Assembly: GCA_002385675.1 (NCBI GenBank)
Contig: DGDY01000020.1
Span: 1-7,118 of the forward strand
Reading direction: 5' to 3'
Source of the DNA: Anaerolineales bacterium UBA3940
Lineage (GTDB): Bacteria; Chloroflexota; Anaerolineae; Aggregatilineales; UBA3940
Length of the DNA: 7,118 bases
Shown here piece after piece: positions 1-6,019 of this stretch (positions are counted from its first letter, which is position 1; the number at the start of each line of letters is the position of its first letter). The notes below the pieces were generated by a model that was not told where the DNA came from, did not search any database, and worked only from the letters and a program-made list of their open reading frames with translations. The translations under genes and the position numbers were made by a program.

Positions 1-1
1 C

Positions 2-1195
2 GACCACGTCGGGGCGGCAGTGGACGATGCGACGCACCTGAATGCCTGGATCCAGATCACGCCGATGCTGGTGCTGCATCGCGCGGGCGTCGGGATGGTG
101 GAGTATCACGCCCATGTGGAGGCCCCGCCGGGCCACCCGCTGACGACCGATGCGGCGATTGGCATCGTGCGGCTGGGCATTAACGTCGAGATGCTCGCGG
201 TGACGGGGCAGTGGTGCGCCCTGCTCCCGCCGGATCACGCCGACTGGGGTGTCGTGCATCTGCTGGAACGCGGCAACGACGACTTCGTCGCGGTGACGGG
301 CTTCCGCGACCTGTCGAACGTGCTGTACGCGCATGTCACCGCCGGGCTGGAACCGCGCGGACGCACTACGGCGCTCCAGCTTCCGCCGCTGCGCCCGACC
401 AACTCGACCAGCGTCGTCCTGCTCGCCACCGATCCCCCTGCCGGCGACGACATCGGCGAGTTTATCGACCGGCACGCGGCGGCGCTGCGCGGCATCGGGG
501 CGATGGACACCGACTGGCGCAACCGGGCCGCCTGGCTGATCGAGCGCGAGCTAACCGATAACCTCAGCACGGATGCGGAGATGGGCCTGTATCTGCTGGG
601 CAACAGCGAACTGCTCATCTTTAACCACCGGCTGGCGCAGATCAACGAGTACAACATCCGGCGGCTGCGGCTGGAGGACGCGAGCCTCGCGCCGACCTAC
701 GTCTACACACACTACCTGGTGCTGCTCGCGTGGATTTACCTGCAGGAGGCGATCCTGCGCGCCTACATCCGCCGCCTCGATGAACTGGCGGCTACCACGC
801 CGCCCAACCGCCGGTTGATGATCGAGACGCTGCACAACGCCCTCGCCGACCTGGTGCAGTATCAGGAGGACATCACGCCGTATACCACGCGCATCGAGTT
901 CATGCAGCGGGCGCGGGCTTACCACAAGCTCGACGAGCTGGTTGAGCGCTTCGAGCGCAAGCAGGATCTGCTGCTCAACTACTCATCCGAGTACCATGAC
1001 TACCGCGAGGCGCGCGCGGCGGAGTTCCTGAACTGGCTGGCGGCGATTCTGGCGGGGGGTGAGCTGGGGAACCTCATCGTCAACGCGACCGGCATGGAAC
1101 CGGCCCAGAACGTTCCGCTCTATCTCTCGGTGACGCTGGGCAGCATCGGCGCGGCGATGCTGGTTATGGCGCTGCTGCGGCTGCGCCATCGCTAG
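2..1195 (+). CDS. Hypothetical protein with two C-terminal membrane segments, CorA-like shape (5' partial)
   Basis: The reading frame is open to the left edge, and the first possible start, a GTG at 20, has no convincing Shine-Dalgarno, so the gene probably begins outside the window. Numbering residues from that GTG gives 391. Residues about 1-160 look like a mixed soluble domain, and residues about 165-335 are long charged helices that could form a coiled coil. Two hydrophobic stretches end the protein: 336-356 (from EFLNWLAAIL) and 365-387, followed by a basic tail (RLRHR). A long helix leading into two closely spaced C-terminal membrane helices resembles the CorA/RMD1-type layout. However, the GMN motif that CorA channels carry after the first membrane helix is not visible; the loop reads NATGMEP. 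The family is not recognised, and an ion-transport role is only a structural guess. A hairpin terminator follows the stop codon. Confidence 0.75.
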   Translation, partial: DHVGAAVDDATHLNAWIQITPMLVLHRAGVGMVEYHAHVEAPPGHPLTTDAAIGIVRLGINVEMLAVTGQWCALLPPDHADWGVVHLLERGNDDFVAVTGFRDLSNVLYAHVTAGLEPRGRTTALQLPPLRPTNSTSVVLLATDPPAGDDIGEFIDRHAAALRGIGAMDTDWRNRAAWLIERELTDNLSTDAEMGLYLLGNSELLIFNHRLAQINEYNIRRLRLEDASLAPTYVYTHYLVLLAWIYLQEAILRAYIRRLDELAATTPPNRRLMIETLHNALADLVQYQEDITPYTTRIEFMQRARAYHKLDELVERFERKQDLLLNYSSEYHDYREARAAEFLNWLAAILAGGELGNLIVNATGMEPAQNVPLYLSVTLGSIGAAMLVMALLRLRHR

Positions 1196-1207
1196 CTGTT
1201 AAGGGCC

Positions 1208-1229
1208 GGCTGCGTGAGGACATGCAGCC
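1208..1229 (+). other. Small inverted repeat after the first gene
   Basis: GGCTGC (1208-1213) and GCAGCC (1224-1229) form a perfect 6-bp stem with a 10-nt loop just downstream of the stop at 1195. It lies directly before the stronger hairpin at 1244-1276. It may be part of the 3' end structure of the transcript or may be chance in GC-rich DNA. Confidence 0.3.
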
Positions 1230-1243
1230 ACGTACACAATAAG

Positions 1244-1276
1244 GACAAGAGCCAGGCTCCTTGCCTGGCTCTTGTT
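1244..1276 (+). terminator. Hairpin terminator of the first gene
   Basis: ACAAGAGCCAGGC (1245-1257) is followed by the loop TCCTT and the perfect complement GCCTGGCTCTTGT (1263-1275), a 13-bp stem that a G-U pair at 1244/1276 can extend. The right arm ends in a T-rich stretch (CTTGTTGGTT), which is a modest tail for an intrinsic terminator on the plus strand. It starts about 50 nt after the stop at 1195. The core 11-bp stem recurs exactly at 5930-5956 after hsp20, which supports a real terminator type of this genome. Confidence 0.8.
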
Positions 1277-1295
1277 GGTTCCCTGGCTTCACCTG

Positions 1296-1309
1296 TGACA
1301 TCGCTGTCA
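1296..1309. other. Short perfect dyad TGACA-N4-TGTCA
   Basis: TGACA (1296-1300) and TGTCA (1305-1309) are perfect inverted halves separated by TCGC. It lies between the terminator of the first gene and the 3' end of the small minus-strand gene. There is no T-rich tail on either strand. It could be a protein-binding half-site pair or chance. Confidence 0.2.
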
Positions 1310-1330
1310 TCTCTCTACCGGGCCGGTGGG

Positions 1331-1558
1331 CTAGTAGTTCGAGCGGGAGAGTGCCTCGCCGCCCCGCCCGCGCCGCCGAGGGCGCAGCCACGCCTGCAGC
1401 GCTCTGAGCACCCCGCCTGCCCGGTCTCGCAGACCGGCTGCCCGGTAGGGCTTCTCCCCCTGGACGCTGGCGAGCAGGTGCTGCTGGCGCACCCACTCCC
1501 GGATCTCGCGCTGACGTACCCGGGCCAACTCGTGTGACGTAATCGGATTCAGCATCAT
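1331..1558 (-). CDS. Small basic orphan protein
   Basis: This is a 75-residue protein starting MMLNPITSHELARVRQ. The start at 1558 is preferred over an in-frame ATG at 1582 because a purine-rich site (AGAGGGGG) lies a suitable distance before the ATG-ATG pair. The first half is a charged amphipathic helix rich in Arg, Gln and Glu; the second half is very rich in Arg and Gly (WLRPRRRGRGG). No membrane segment or known domain is visible. Short proteins of this kind, beginning with an ELAR-like helix and ending in Arg-rich tails, are common orphans in Chloroflexota; that comparison is from memory. The gene is divergent from the LuxR/NB-ARC regulator, which could make it a target or partner. The basic C-terminus suggests nucleic-acid or membrane-surface binding, but this is a guess. 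It could also be a chance ORF, since GC-rich DNA produces many. Confidence 0.55.
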   Translation of the reverse strand: MMLNPITSHELARVRQREIREWVRQQHLLASVQGEKPYRAAGLRDRAGGVLRALQAWLRPRRRGRGGEALSRSNY

Positions 1559-1729
1559 CGTACCATCCCCCTCTCTTCCCATCGTTAGCTCAACAATACG
1601 GCACAGATGGAGGGGTGGTCACCCCCCAAAAGGGGGGTTGGAGGGGAGGATAGTGGCGGGTAGGCGGCCTGCGTTGTACCATTCATGTAGTCCACTCGTA
1701 CGACTGGTTAACGGAAGGCGGAAGGTCTG
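1559..1729. promoter_or_regulatory. Divergent intergenic region with G/C-tract palindromes
   Basis: This region separates two divergent genes, so it should hold both promoters. Two dyads share the same C-tract: GGGGTG (1612-1617) with CACCCC (1620-1625), and ACCCCCC (1621-1627) with GGGGGGT (1632-1638) around an AAAA loop. They cannot both fold as hairpins at once. On the minus strand a possible promoter for the small gene is GTGACC (1622-1617) and TATTGT (1598-1593) with an 18-nt spacer; the shared C-tract overlaps its -35. No convincing plus-strand -10/-35 pair was found. The regulator itself has purine-rich ribosome-binding sequence at 1713-1725 (two GGAAGG copies). Confidence 0.45.
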
Positions 1730-4081
1730 ATGGCTGCGGGCCTCCCCTCACAGCCCCTGCTGGAGCCCTTGAGCGAGCGCGAGCAGGAGATCCTCGTGTT
1801 GATGGCCGAAGGCCTCTCGAACCGGGAGATCGCGCAGTCGCTGGTGCTCAGCGTGGGCACGGTCAAGTGGTACGCCAAGCAGCTTTACAGCAAGCTCGGT
1901 GTGAGCAACCGCACCAGCGCCGCCGCACGCGGCAGGGAACTAGGGCTGATCGGCGACGGCGACGCTGGCGGGAGCCGCCCGGCGGACCGTGCCCCGGTGC
2001 AGGTTGCACATAACCTCCCGGCGCAGGTCACGTCGTTCGTCGGGCGCGAGCAGGAGATAGCCGAGGTGTTGGAGCGGATCGCCCGGTACCGGCTGATCAC
2101 GCTCGTTGGGCCGGGCGGCGTCGGCAAGACGCGCCTCGCGCTGCAGGTCGCCAGCCGTCTTGTCGAACGCTTCGCCGACGGGGTGTTCTTCGTCAACCTC
2201 GCCCCGCTCTCCGCCCCTGAGCGCGTCCCCGAAACCATCGCCGCCGTGCTCGATCTGCAGGAAATACCCGGCAGGCCCATCGACGAAATGCTGCGCGCCT
2301 CCCTGCGTGACCGGCAGCTTCTACTGATCCTCGACAACTTCGAGCACCTGCTCGATGCCGCGCCGCAGGTGACGGACCTGCTCGAAGCCGCGCCGAGCCT
2401 GCGCATCCTGGTGACGAGCCGCGCCGTGCTGCACCTGTACGGCGAGCACGTCTACGAGGTGCCGCCGCTCTCGCTACCCGCGCTTGATCCCGCCGCCGGG
2501 GGCGAGCCGATGTCCGAGGCGGTCAGGCTGTTTGTGCAGCGTGCGACCGCCGCCGGGGCTGAACTTGATCTGACCGAGGAGACACTGCGCCAGATCGCCG
2601 CGATCTGCATCCGGCTGGATGGGCTGCCGCTGGCTATCGAACTGGCCGCAGCGCGCACCCGGCTGTTCTCGCCGGAGAAGCTGTTTGAGCAGCTTGCCGT
2701 CAGCTTTGACACCCTGCGCGGCGGCCCGCGTGACCGGCACGAGCGTCACCAGACCCTGCGGGCGACGATCGACTGGAGCTATGACCTGCTCGACGCGGAG
2801 GAACAGCGGCTGTTCGCGCGGCTTTCCGTGTTCAAGGGTGGGCGGACCATCGAGGCGGTCGAGGAGGTGTGCATGCCCGACCTGCGCCTTGACGTGGTCG
2901 ACGGGCTGCAATCCCTGCTCGACAAGAGCCTGCTGCGGCAGGTCGAGGGGCCTGAACACGAGCCTCACTTCCGTATGCTGGAAACCATCTACGAGTACGC
3001 CTCTGACAAGCTCGACGAACTGGGCGAAACAGAGATGATGCGGCGCCGCCACGCCGAGTACTTCCTGGCTCTCGCCGAACGCGGCGAGCCTATGACGATC
3101 GCCGGGCGGCACCAGTTGTACTGGCTGCGGCGTCTGGAAGGCAGCATGGACAACCTCCAGCTTGCGCTCGACTGGGCGCTTGGCGGCGGTAACGTAGAAC
3201 TCGGGCTGCGGCTGTTCGGCGCGCTGCACTGGTTCTACTACCGGCAGGGCCACTACAGAGAGTGGCAGCTTCGCGCGGAGCAGGCCATCGGGAAGCTTGC
3301 CGGGCAGCCCCCGGCGGTGCGGGCCAAAGTGCTGCTAGGGATTGGCGGGCTGGCGTATGCCCAGCAGGAGCCGTGGCGCGGCAAGGAGCCTCTGCGGGAA
3401 GCGCTGGCACTCTTCCGTGAGGTCGGTGACCGGTTCTATACGGCCTTTTCGCTCCTGTGGATCGCCATCCTCTCAATCGGCAAGCCGGAGGAGTACGAGC
3501 AGGCCATCGCACAGGCAGAAGAGGCGGTGAGCATCCTCCGCACGCTGGGCGAACCGGCGGCGGTGGCTCAGGGGCTGAACGTGATCGGCGAGGTGGCGCG
3601 CACCACCGGCCACTACGCCCGGGCAAAGGCGGCCTATGAGGAGGCGCTCGCCATTGCGCTGGACCTCGGCGACCGGCTGCGCGAACTCATGCTGAGCGAA
3701 AACCTCGGCTATATCGCCATTCGCGAGGGCGAGTATGAGCAGGCCTTCGACCTGTTCCGGCACGGGCTGTCGCTCGCGCTGGAGATCCGCATGCCGTTCT
3801 GGTACTTCGCCGTGCTGGGTGCGTTCGCCGGGGTGATCGCCGTGCGCGGCAAGCCTGAGGATGCGGCGACGCTGCTGGGCGCCTGCCAGAAGCTCAACGA
3901 GCAGTGGGGGAGTATGCTCCAGCCCGCCGACCAGATGGAGTTCGACGAGTACAAGGCGCTGGTCCGCAGCCAGCTTGACGAGGAAACCTTCGCGCGGGCG
4001 TGGGCGGCAGGCCAGTCGATGACGTTCGACCAGGCGCTCGACTACGCGCTTGCCCTCGAACTCGGCCCGCCGCGCTCGTAG
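1730..4081 (+). CDS. LuxR-HTH / NB-ARC ATPase / TPR transcriptional regulator
   Basis: This is a 783-residue cytoplasmic one-component regulator. Residues about 13-75 are a LuxR/GerE-type DNA-binding helix-turn-helix (LSEREQEIL, AEGLSNREIAQSL, TVK, KLGVSNR). After a linker comes an NB-ARC/STAND-type ATPase: FVGRE at 103, Walker A GPGGVGKT at 127-134, Walker B LLLILDNFEH at 197-206, sensor-like LVTSR at 227-231, and the GLPLAIELAAAR motif at 298-309. A winged-helix segment (IDWSYDLL, near 348) follows, then helical TPR-like repeats from about 440 to 720. The end (FARAWAAGQSMTFDQALDYAL) is typical of this family's C-terminus. Such proteins are thought to act as ATP-driven switches in which the repeats sense a signal and the HTH binds promoters; ligand and targets are unknown here. 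All key nucleotide-binding motifs are intact. The start has GGAAGG a few bases upstream. Unusually, the HTH is N-terminal, whereas LuxR HTHs usually sit at the C-terminus. Confidence 0.93.
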   Translation: MAAGLPSQPLLEPLSEREQEILVLMAEGLSNREIAQSLVLSVGTVKWYAKQLYSKLGVSNRTSAAARGRELGLIGDGDAGGSRPADRAPVQVAHNLPAQVTSFVGREQEIAEVLERIARYRLITLVGPGGVGKTRLALQVASRLVERFADGVFFVNLAPLSAPERVPETIAAVLDLQEIPGRPIDEMLRASLRDRQLLLILDNFEHLLDAAPQVTDLLEAAPSLRILVTSRAVLHLYGEHVYEVPPLSLPALDPAAGGEPMSEAVRLFVQRATAAGAELDLTEETLRQIAAICIRLDGLPLAIELAAARTRLFSPEKLFEQLAVSFDTLRGGPRDRHERHQTLRATIDWSYDLLDAEEQRLFARLSVFKGGRTIEAVEEVCMPDLRLDVVDGLQSLLDKSLLRQVEGPEHEPHFRMLETIYEYASDKLDELGETEMMRRRHAEYFLALAERGEPMTIAGRHQLYWLRRLEGSMDNLQLALDWALGGGNVELGLRLFGALHWFYYRQGHYREWQLRAEQAIGKLAGQPPAVRAKVLLGIGGLAYAQQEPWRGKEPLREALALFREVGDRFYTAFSLLWIAILSIGKPEEYEQAIAQAEEAVSILRTLGEPAAVAQGLNVIGEVARTTGHYARAKAAYEEALAIALDLGDRLRELMLSENLGYIAIREGEYEQAFDLFRHGLSLALEIRMPFWYFAVLGAFAGVIAVRGKPEDAATLLGACQKLNEQWGSMLQPADQMEFDEYKALVRSQLDEETFARAWAAGQSMTFDQALDYALALELGPPRS

Positions 4082-4276
4082 CGGTTGCGCTGTTTCTTTA
4101 CATCCCAACTCTTTAATACAACCTTCAACCTCTTCTGACGTGGTTCCAATACAGAGGAGGTATCGTAATAATATGCCGCACGCCAGTGCGGTTGCAGCGC
4201 ATGAGAGCGGTGCGCTGCGGCGCGACTCTTTCCACAGGCCAGCAGCAGCACCGAATAGCACCGAGGGTGATAAGCC
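4082..4276 (+). promoter_or_regulatory. AT-richer intergenic region and structured leader before the PRC/BON gene
   Basis: From about 4090 to 4175 the sequence is much richer in A/T than its surroundings, as expected of a promoter zone, but no unambiguous -35/-10 pair could be picked. Two hairpins follow: CCGCAC (4176-4181) with GTGCGG (4186-4191) around a GCCA loop, and GCAGCGCA (4194-4201) with TGCGCTGC (4211-4218). GCCGCA at 4175-4180 could alternatively pair with TGCGGC at 4216-4221. There is no T-tract after them, so they do not look like a terminator for the upstream regulator. The strong ribosome-binding sequence GAGGAGGT at 4154-4161 lies before an ATG at 4173, not before the main gene. 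No known riboswitch class is recognised. Confidence 0.4.
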
Positions 4277-4346
4277 ATGCAGAACCGAATTGATCTTTTA
4301 TTCGCGTCCCATGTTGACGCATCGGATGGCGATGCCGGGCGCTTGA
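4173..4346 (+). CDS. Possible leader ORF overlapping the PRC/BON start (doubtful)
   Basis: An ATG at 4173 lies about 11 nt after GAGGAGGT, a better Shine-Dalgarno than that of the downstream gene, and opens a 57-codon frame starting MPHASAVAAHESG. It overlaps the first 70 nt of the PRC/BON gene in another frame. The peptide has no recognisable domain, signal peptide or membrane segment. It could be a translated leader that couples translation to the next gene or shapes the hairpins at 4176-4218. It may equally be chance, as the spacing from the ribosome-binding sequence is longer than ideal. Confidence 0.2.
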   Translation: MPHASAVAAHESGALRRDSFHRPAAAPNSTEGDKPCRTELIFYSRPMLTHRMAMPGA

Positions 4347-5311
4347 TGGGCGCCATCGTCGACCTGCGCGAGCAGCGGCTGGCGGCGGTGCTGGTGCGCA
4401 CCGGGCGGCCCGGCACGGACCCGCATATCGTACCCGCCGAGCGAATCACCGCCGCAAAGAACAAGCGCGTGCGGCTGGCACTGACCCGGCAGGAGGTGAG
4501 CGACCTCCCCCGGCTGACAGATAACCAGGAGACGTTGACCCTGCCTGACGGGGAGGAGCGGCCCCTCACGGATGCCGCTGTCTACCCATCGTCGCGCAAC
4601 CTCGCACGGGTGAGCGTCGCCAACCCGCTCGCCGAAAGCCCGCTGCTCCTGCTGCGCGGGCAGCAGCAGATCCAGACCCCCGACCGGTTCCGCGCGCCGG
4701 TGACGGGCCTGCTCGTGGCCCCTGACCTCGCGCTGACCTCGCTCGTCGTCCGCGTGAACCGCGTGCCGGGGCGCGAGGTGATCGTGCCCGCCGACGAGAT
4801 CAACGAGGTCGAGCCGACCGGCATCTACCTCTATCTGGAGCGCGAGGAGCTTCTTGAGTGCCCCGATTACCGGCCCGACGCCGATATCGCTGCCGACATC
4901 CACCACGCGCTGCTCGAGGACCGCGTGCTGTACGTCGTGGACCTTGAGCACGTGGATATCACCGTGCGGGATGGCATCGTCCACGTGACGGGCAACGCCG
5001 CTAACCCGACGACCCGGGGGCGCATCGAGCACGCCATCAGCGGTGTGCGCGGCGTGCTGGGGGTAAACGACCAGCTCATCGAGGACACCCATCTGCGGGC
5101 GGCGATATCGCGGGCGATTGCGCAGGAGGAGCGCCTGCACGGGGAGACCGTTCGCGTCGGCGTGCGGAACGGGCATGTCGTCCTGACCGGCTCGCTCAGC
5201 CGCCCGGAACTGTGCGACGTGGTCGAGCAGCTCGTGTGGGGTGTGCCGGGCGTGCGCGAGGTCGTTAACGAGGTGCGGGTGCGCGAGCCAGAGGCGGTCG
5301 CCGCCGGCTGA
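4277..5311 (+). CDS. PRC-barrel and BON domain protein
   Basis: This is a 344-residue protein with no signal peptide or membrane segment, so probably cytoplasmic. Residues about 15-75 and 138-198 resemble two PRC-barrel-like domains, each a short beta-rich unit with a VPA-E or VPADEI strand (HIVPAERI; EVIVPADEI) and an acidic end. Residues about 203-269 and 272-335 are two BON domains, recognisable by the pattern of helix, VDITVRDGIVHVTGNA, then SGVRGVLGVND, repeated as VRVGVRNGHVVLTGSL and VPGVREVVNEV. BON domains in other proteins bind phospholipids or help cells under osmotic or other stress. PRC-barrels act in RNA processing and photosynthetic assembly and are often found in stress-protein contexts. 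A specific function cannot be given. The ATG at 4277 is preceded by GAGGG at about ten nucleotides. hsp20 follows in the same direction, suggesting but not proving a shared stress role. Confidence 0.85.
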   Translation: MQNRIDLLFASHVDASDGDAGRLMGAIVDLREQRLAAVLVRTGRPGTDPHIVPAERITAAKNKRVRLALTRQEVSDLPRLTDNQETLTLPDGEERPLTDAAVYPSSRNLARVSVANPLAESPLLLLRGQQQIQTPDRFRAPVTGLLVAPDLALTSLVVRVNRVPGREVIVPADEINEVEPTGIYLYLEREELLECPDYRPDADIAADIHHALLEDRVLYVVDLEHVDITVRDGIVHVTGNAANPTTRGRIEHAISGVRGVLGVNDQLIEDTHLRAAISRAIAQEERLHGETVRVGVRNGHVVLTGSLSRPELCDVVEQLVWGVPGVREVVNEVRVREPEAVAAG

Positions 5312-5338
5312 CCCGCCGCCCTCCTGTAGAGACTTCTT

Positions 5339-5360
5339 ACGCAGATTCTATGCTGCGTTT
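5339..5360 (+). terminator. Weak hairpin with T-rich tail after the PRC/BON gene
   Basis: ACGCAG (5339-5344) pairs with CTGCGT (5353-5358) across an 8-nt loop, followed by TTATGTCTTTCT. The 6-bp stem is short for an intrinsic terminator, but its place just after the stop at 5309-5311 and the T-rich tail fit. If real, it separates the PRC/BON gene from hsp20, which would then need its own promoter in the AT-richer stretch 5325-5400. Confidence 0.35.
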
Positions 5361-5439
5361 ATGTCTTTCTGATTGAGTTCGCCTAACGTGACAATGGAGT
5401 GCGGAACGCACCCAATGCTCGTGCAGGTAAATGCCGAGG

Positions 5440-5447
5440 AAGGAGGT
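5440..5447 (+). promoter_or_regulatory. Strong Shine-Dalgarno of hsp20
   Basis: AAGGAGGT lies 8 nt before the ATG at 5456 and is close to a perfect complement of the 16S rRNA 3' end. It decides the hsp20 start: an earlier in-frame GTG at 5399 has no such site. Another small hairpin, GTGCG (5399-5403) with CGCAC (5407-5411), lies upstream. No CIRCE repeat was found near it. Confidence 0.85.
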
Positions 5448-5455
5448 CGAGGCTT

Positions 5456-5899
5456 ATGTTGACGCGTTGGAACCCGGTACGCGAGCTTGTGAGCATCCGC
5501 AACGAGATGGATCGCATGCTGGACAGCATGTTCCAGGGCTGGCCCTTTGAGAGCAACGGCCTCGTGACGCGCTCCGTCATGGCGGACATGTACGAGACCG
5601 ACGACGAGATCGTCGTCAAGGCGGAACTCCCCGGCCTGAGCGCCGACGACGTGGACATTAACATTAGCGGCAACGTCCTCACGATTGAGGGCGAGTTCCG
5701 GGCCGAGGACGAAGGCAAGCGCGGCAACGTCCACTTCCGCGAGCGCCGCTACGGCAGCTTCCGCCGGGCGTTCACGCTGCCGGGCTACATCGATGCCGAG
5801 AAGTCGGAGGCCGAGTTTGAGAACGGCGTGCTGACCATCCGCCTACCGAAGCGCGAGGAGGCCCGGCCCAAGCAGATCCCCGTGCGGGTGAAGTCCTGA
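5456..5899 (+). CDS. hsp20: Hsp20 / alpha-crystallin small heat-shock protein
   Basis: This is a 147-residue ATP-independent holdase chaperone that should bind unfolding proteins in the cytoplasm and form oligomers. The N-terminal arm (residues 1-40, RWNPVRELVSIRNEMDRML) is typical of bacterial class A Hsp20s. The alpha-crystallin domain spans about 42-134, with DEIVVKAELPGLSADDVDI, the loop carrying ERRYGSFRRAFTLP, and the signature FENGVLTIRLPK at 121-132. The C-terminal I-x-I/V anchor is present as IPV at 141-143, used in oligomer assembly. Length and motifs match the family with nothing missing. The start at 5456 is supported by an almost ideal Shine-Dalgarno. It is followed by a clear terminator and probably makes its own transcript. 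Confidence 0.96.
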   Translation: MLTRWNPVRELVSIRNEMDRMLDSMFQGWPFESNGLVTRSVMADMYETDDEIVVKAELPGLSADDVDINISGNVLTIEGEFRAEDEGKRGNVHFRERRYGSFRRAFTLPGYIDAEKSEAEFENGVLTIRLPKREEARPKQIPVRVKS

Positions 5900-5927
5900 C
5901 AAGCGTACCGGTTAGCCTGTTGAGACA

Positions 5928-5958
5928 GGAAGAGCCAGGCTGTGTGCCTGGCTCTTTT
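5928..5958 (+). terminator. Intrinsic terminator of hsp20
   Basis: AAGAGCCAGGC (5930-5940), loop TGTGT, and GCCTGGCTCTT (5946-5956) form a perfect 11-bp stem, extendable by G-U pairs, running into TTTT. It starts about 30 nt after the stop codon. The convergent minus-strand gene ends at 6020, so the hairpin may also stop its transcript, although the T-tail is poorer in that direction. The stem is identical to that at 1247-1273. Confidence 0.85.
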
Positions 5959-6019
5959 GCTGCCACGGATTCAACCTCGGCTCCCCGGCTCGCGCTGCCC
6001 GCCAGCATTGTAGAGCGAG

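Noticed and set aside
1214..1537. Plus-strand open frame of 107 residues
   Set aside because: It runs through the terminator hairpin and opposite the small minus-strand gene, and its residue content looks random.
2474..3253. Long minus-strand open frame of 259 residues inside the regulator gene
   Set aside because: It lies fully opposite a gene with clear ATPase motifs, has no recognisable domain or ribosome-binding site, and long antisense frames are expected in GC-rich DNA.
3473..4261. Minus-strand open frame of 262 residues across the end of the regulator
   Set aside because: It is mostly antisense to the TPR region, shows no domain, and runs into the AT-rich leader; judged a shadow.
4298..5176. 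Minus-strand open frame of 292 residues opposite the PRC/BON gene
   Set aside because: The plus strand has convincing BON domains; the antisense protein is rich in His, Val and Arg without any motif.
5399..5455. Earlier GTG start for hsp20
   Set aside because: It would add 19 residues not typical of Hsp20, lacks a ribosome-binding site, and would cover the strong Shine-Dalgarno at 5440-5447.
5312..5455. CIRCE element or ROSE-type thermometer before hsp20
   Set aside because: No TTAGCACTC-N9-GAGTGCTAA repeat is present, and no clear pairing that would mask the Shine-Dalgarno was found.
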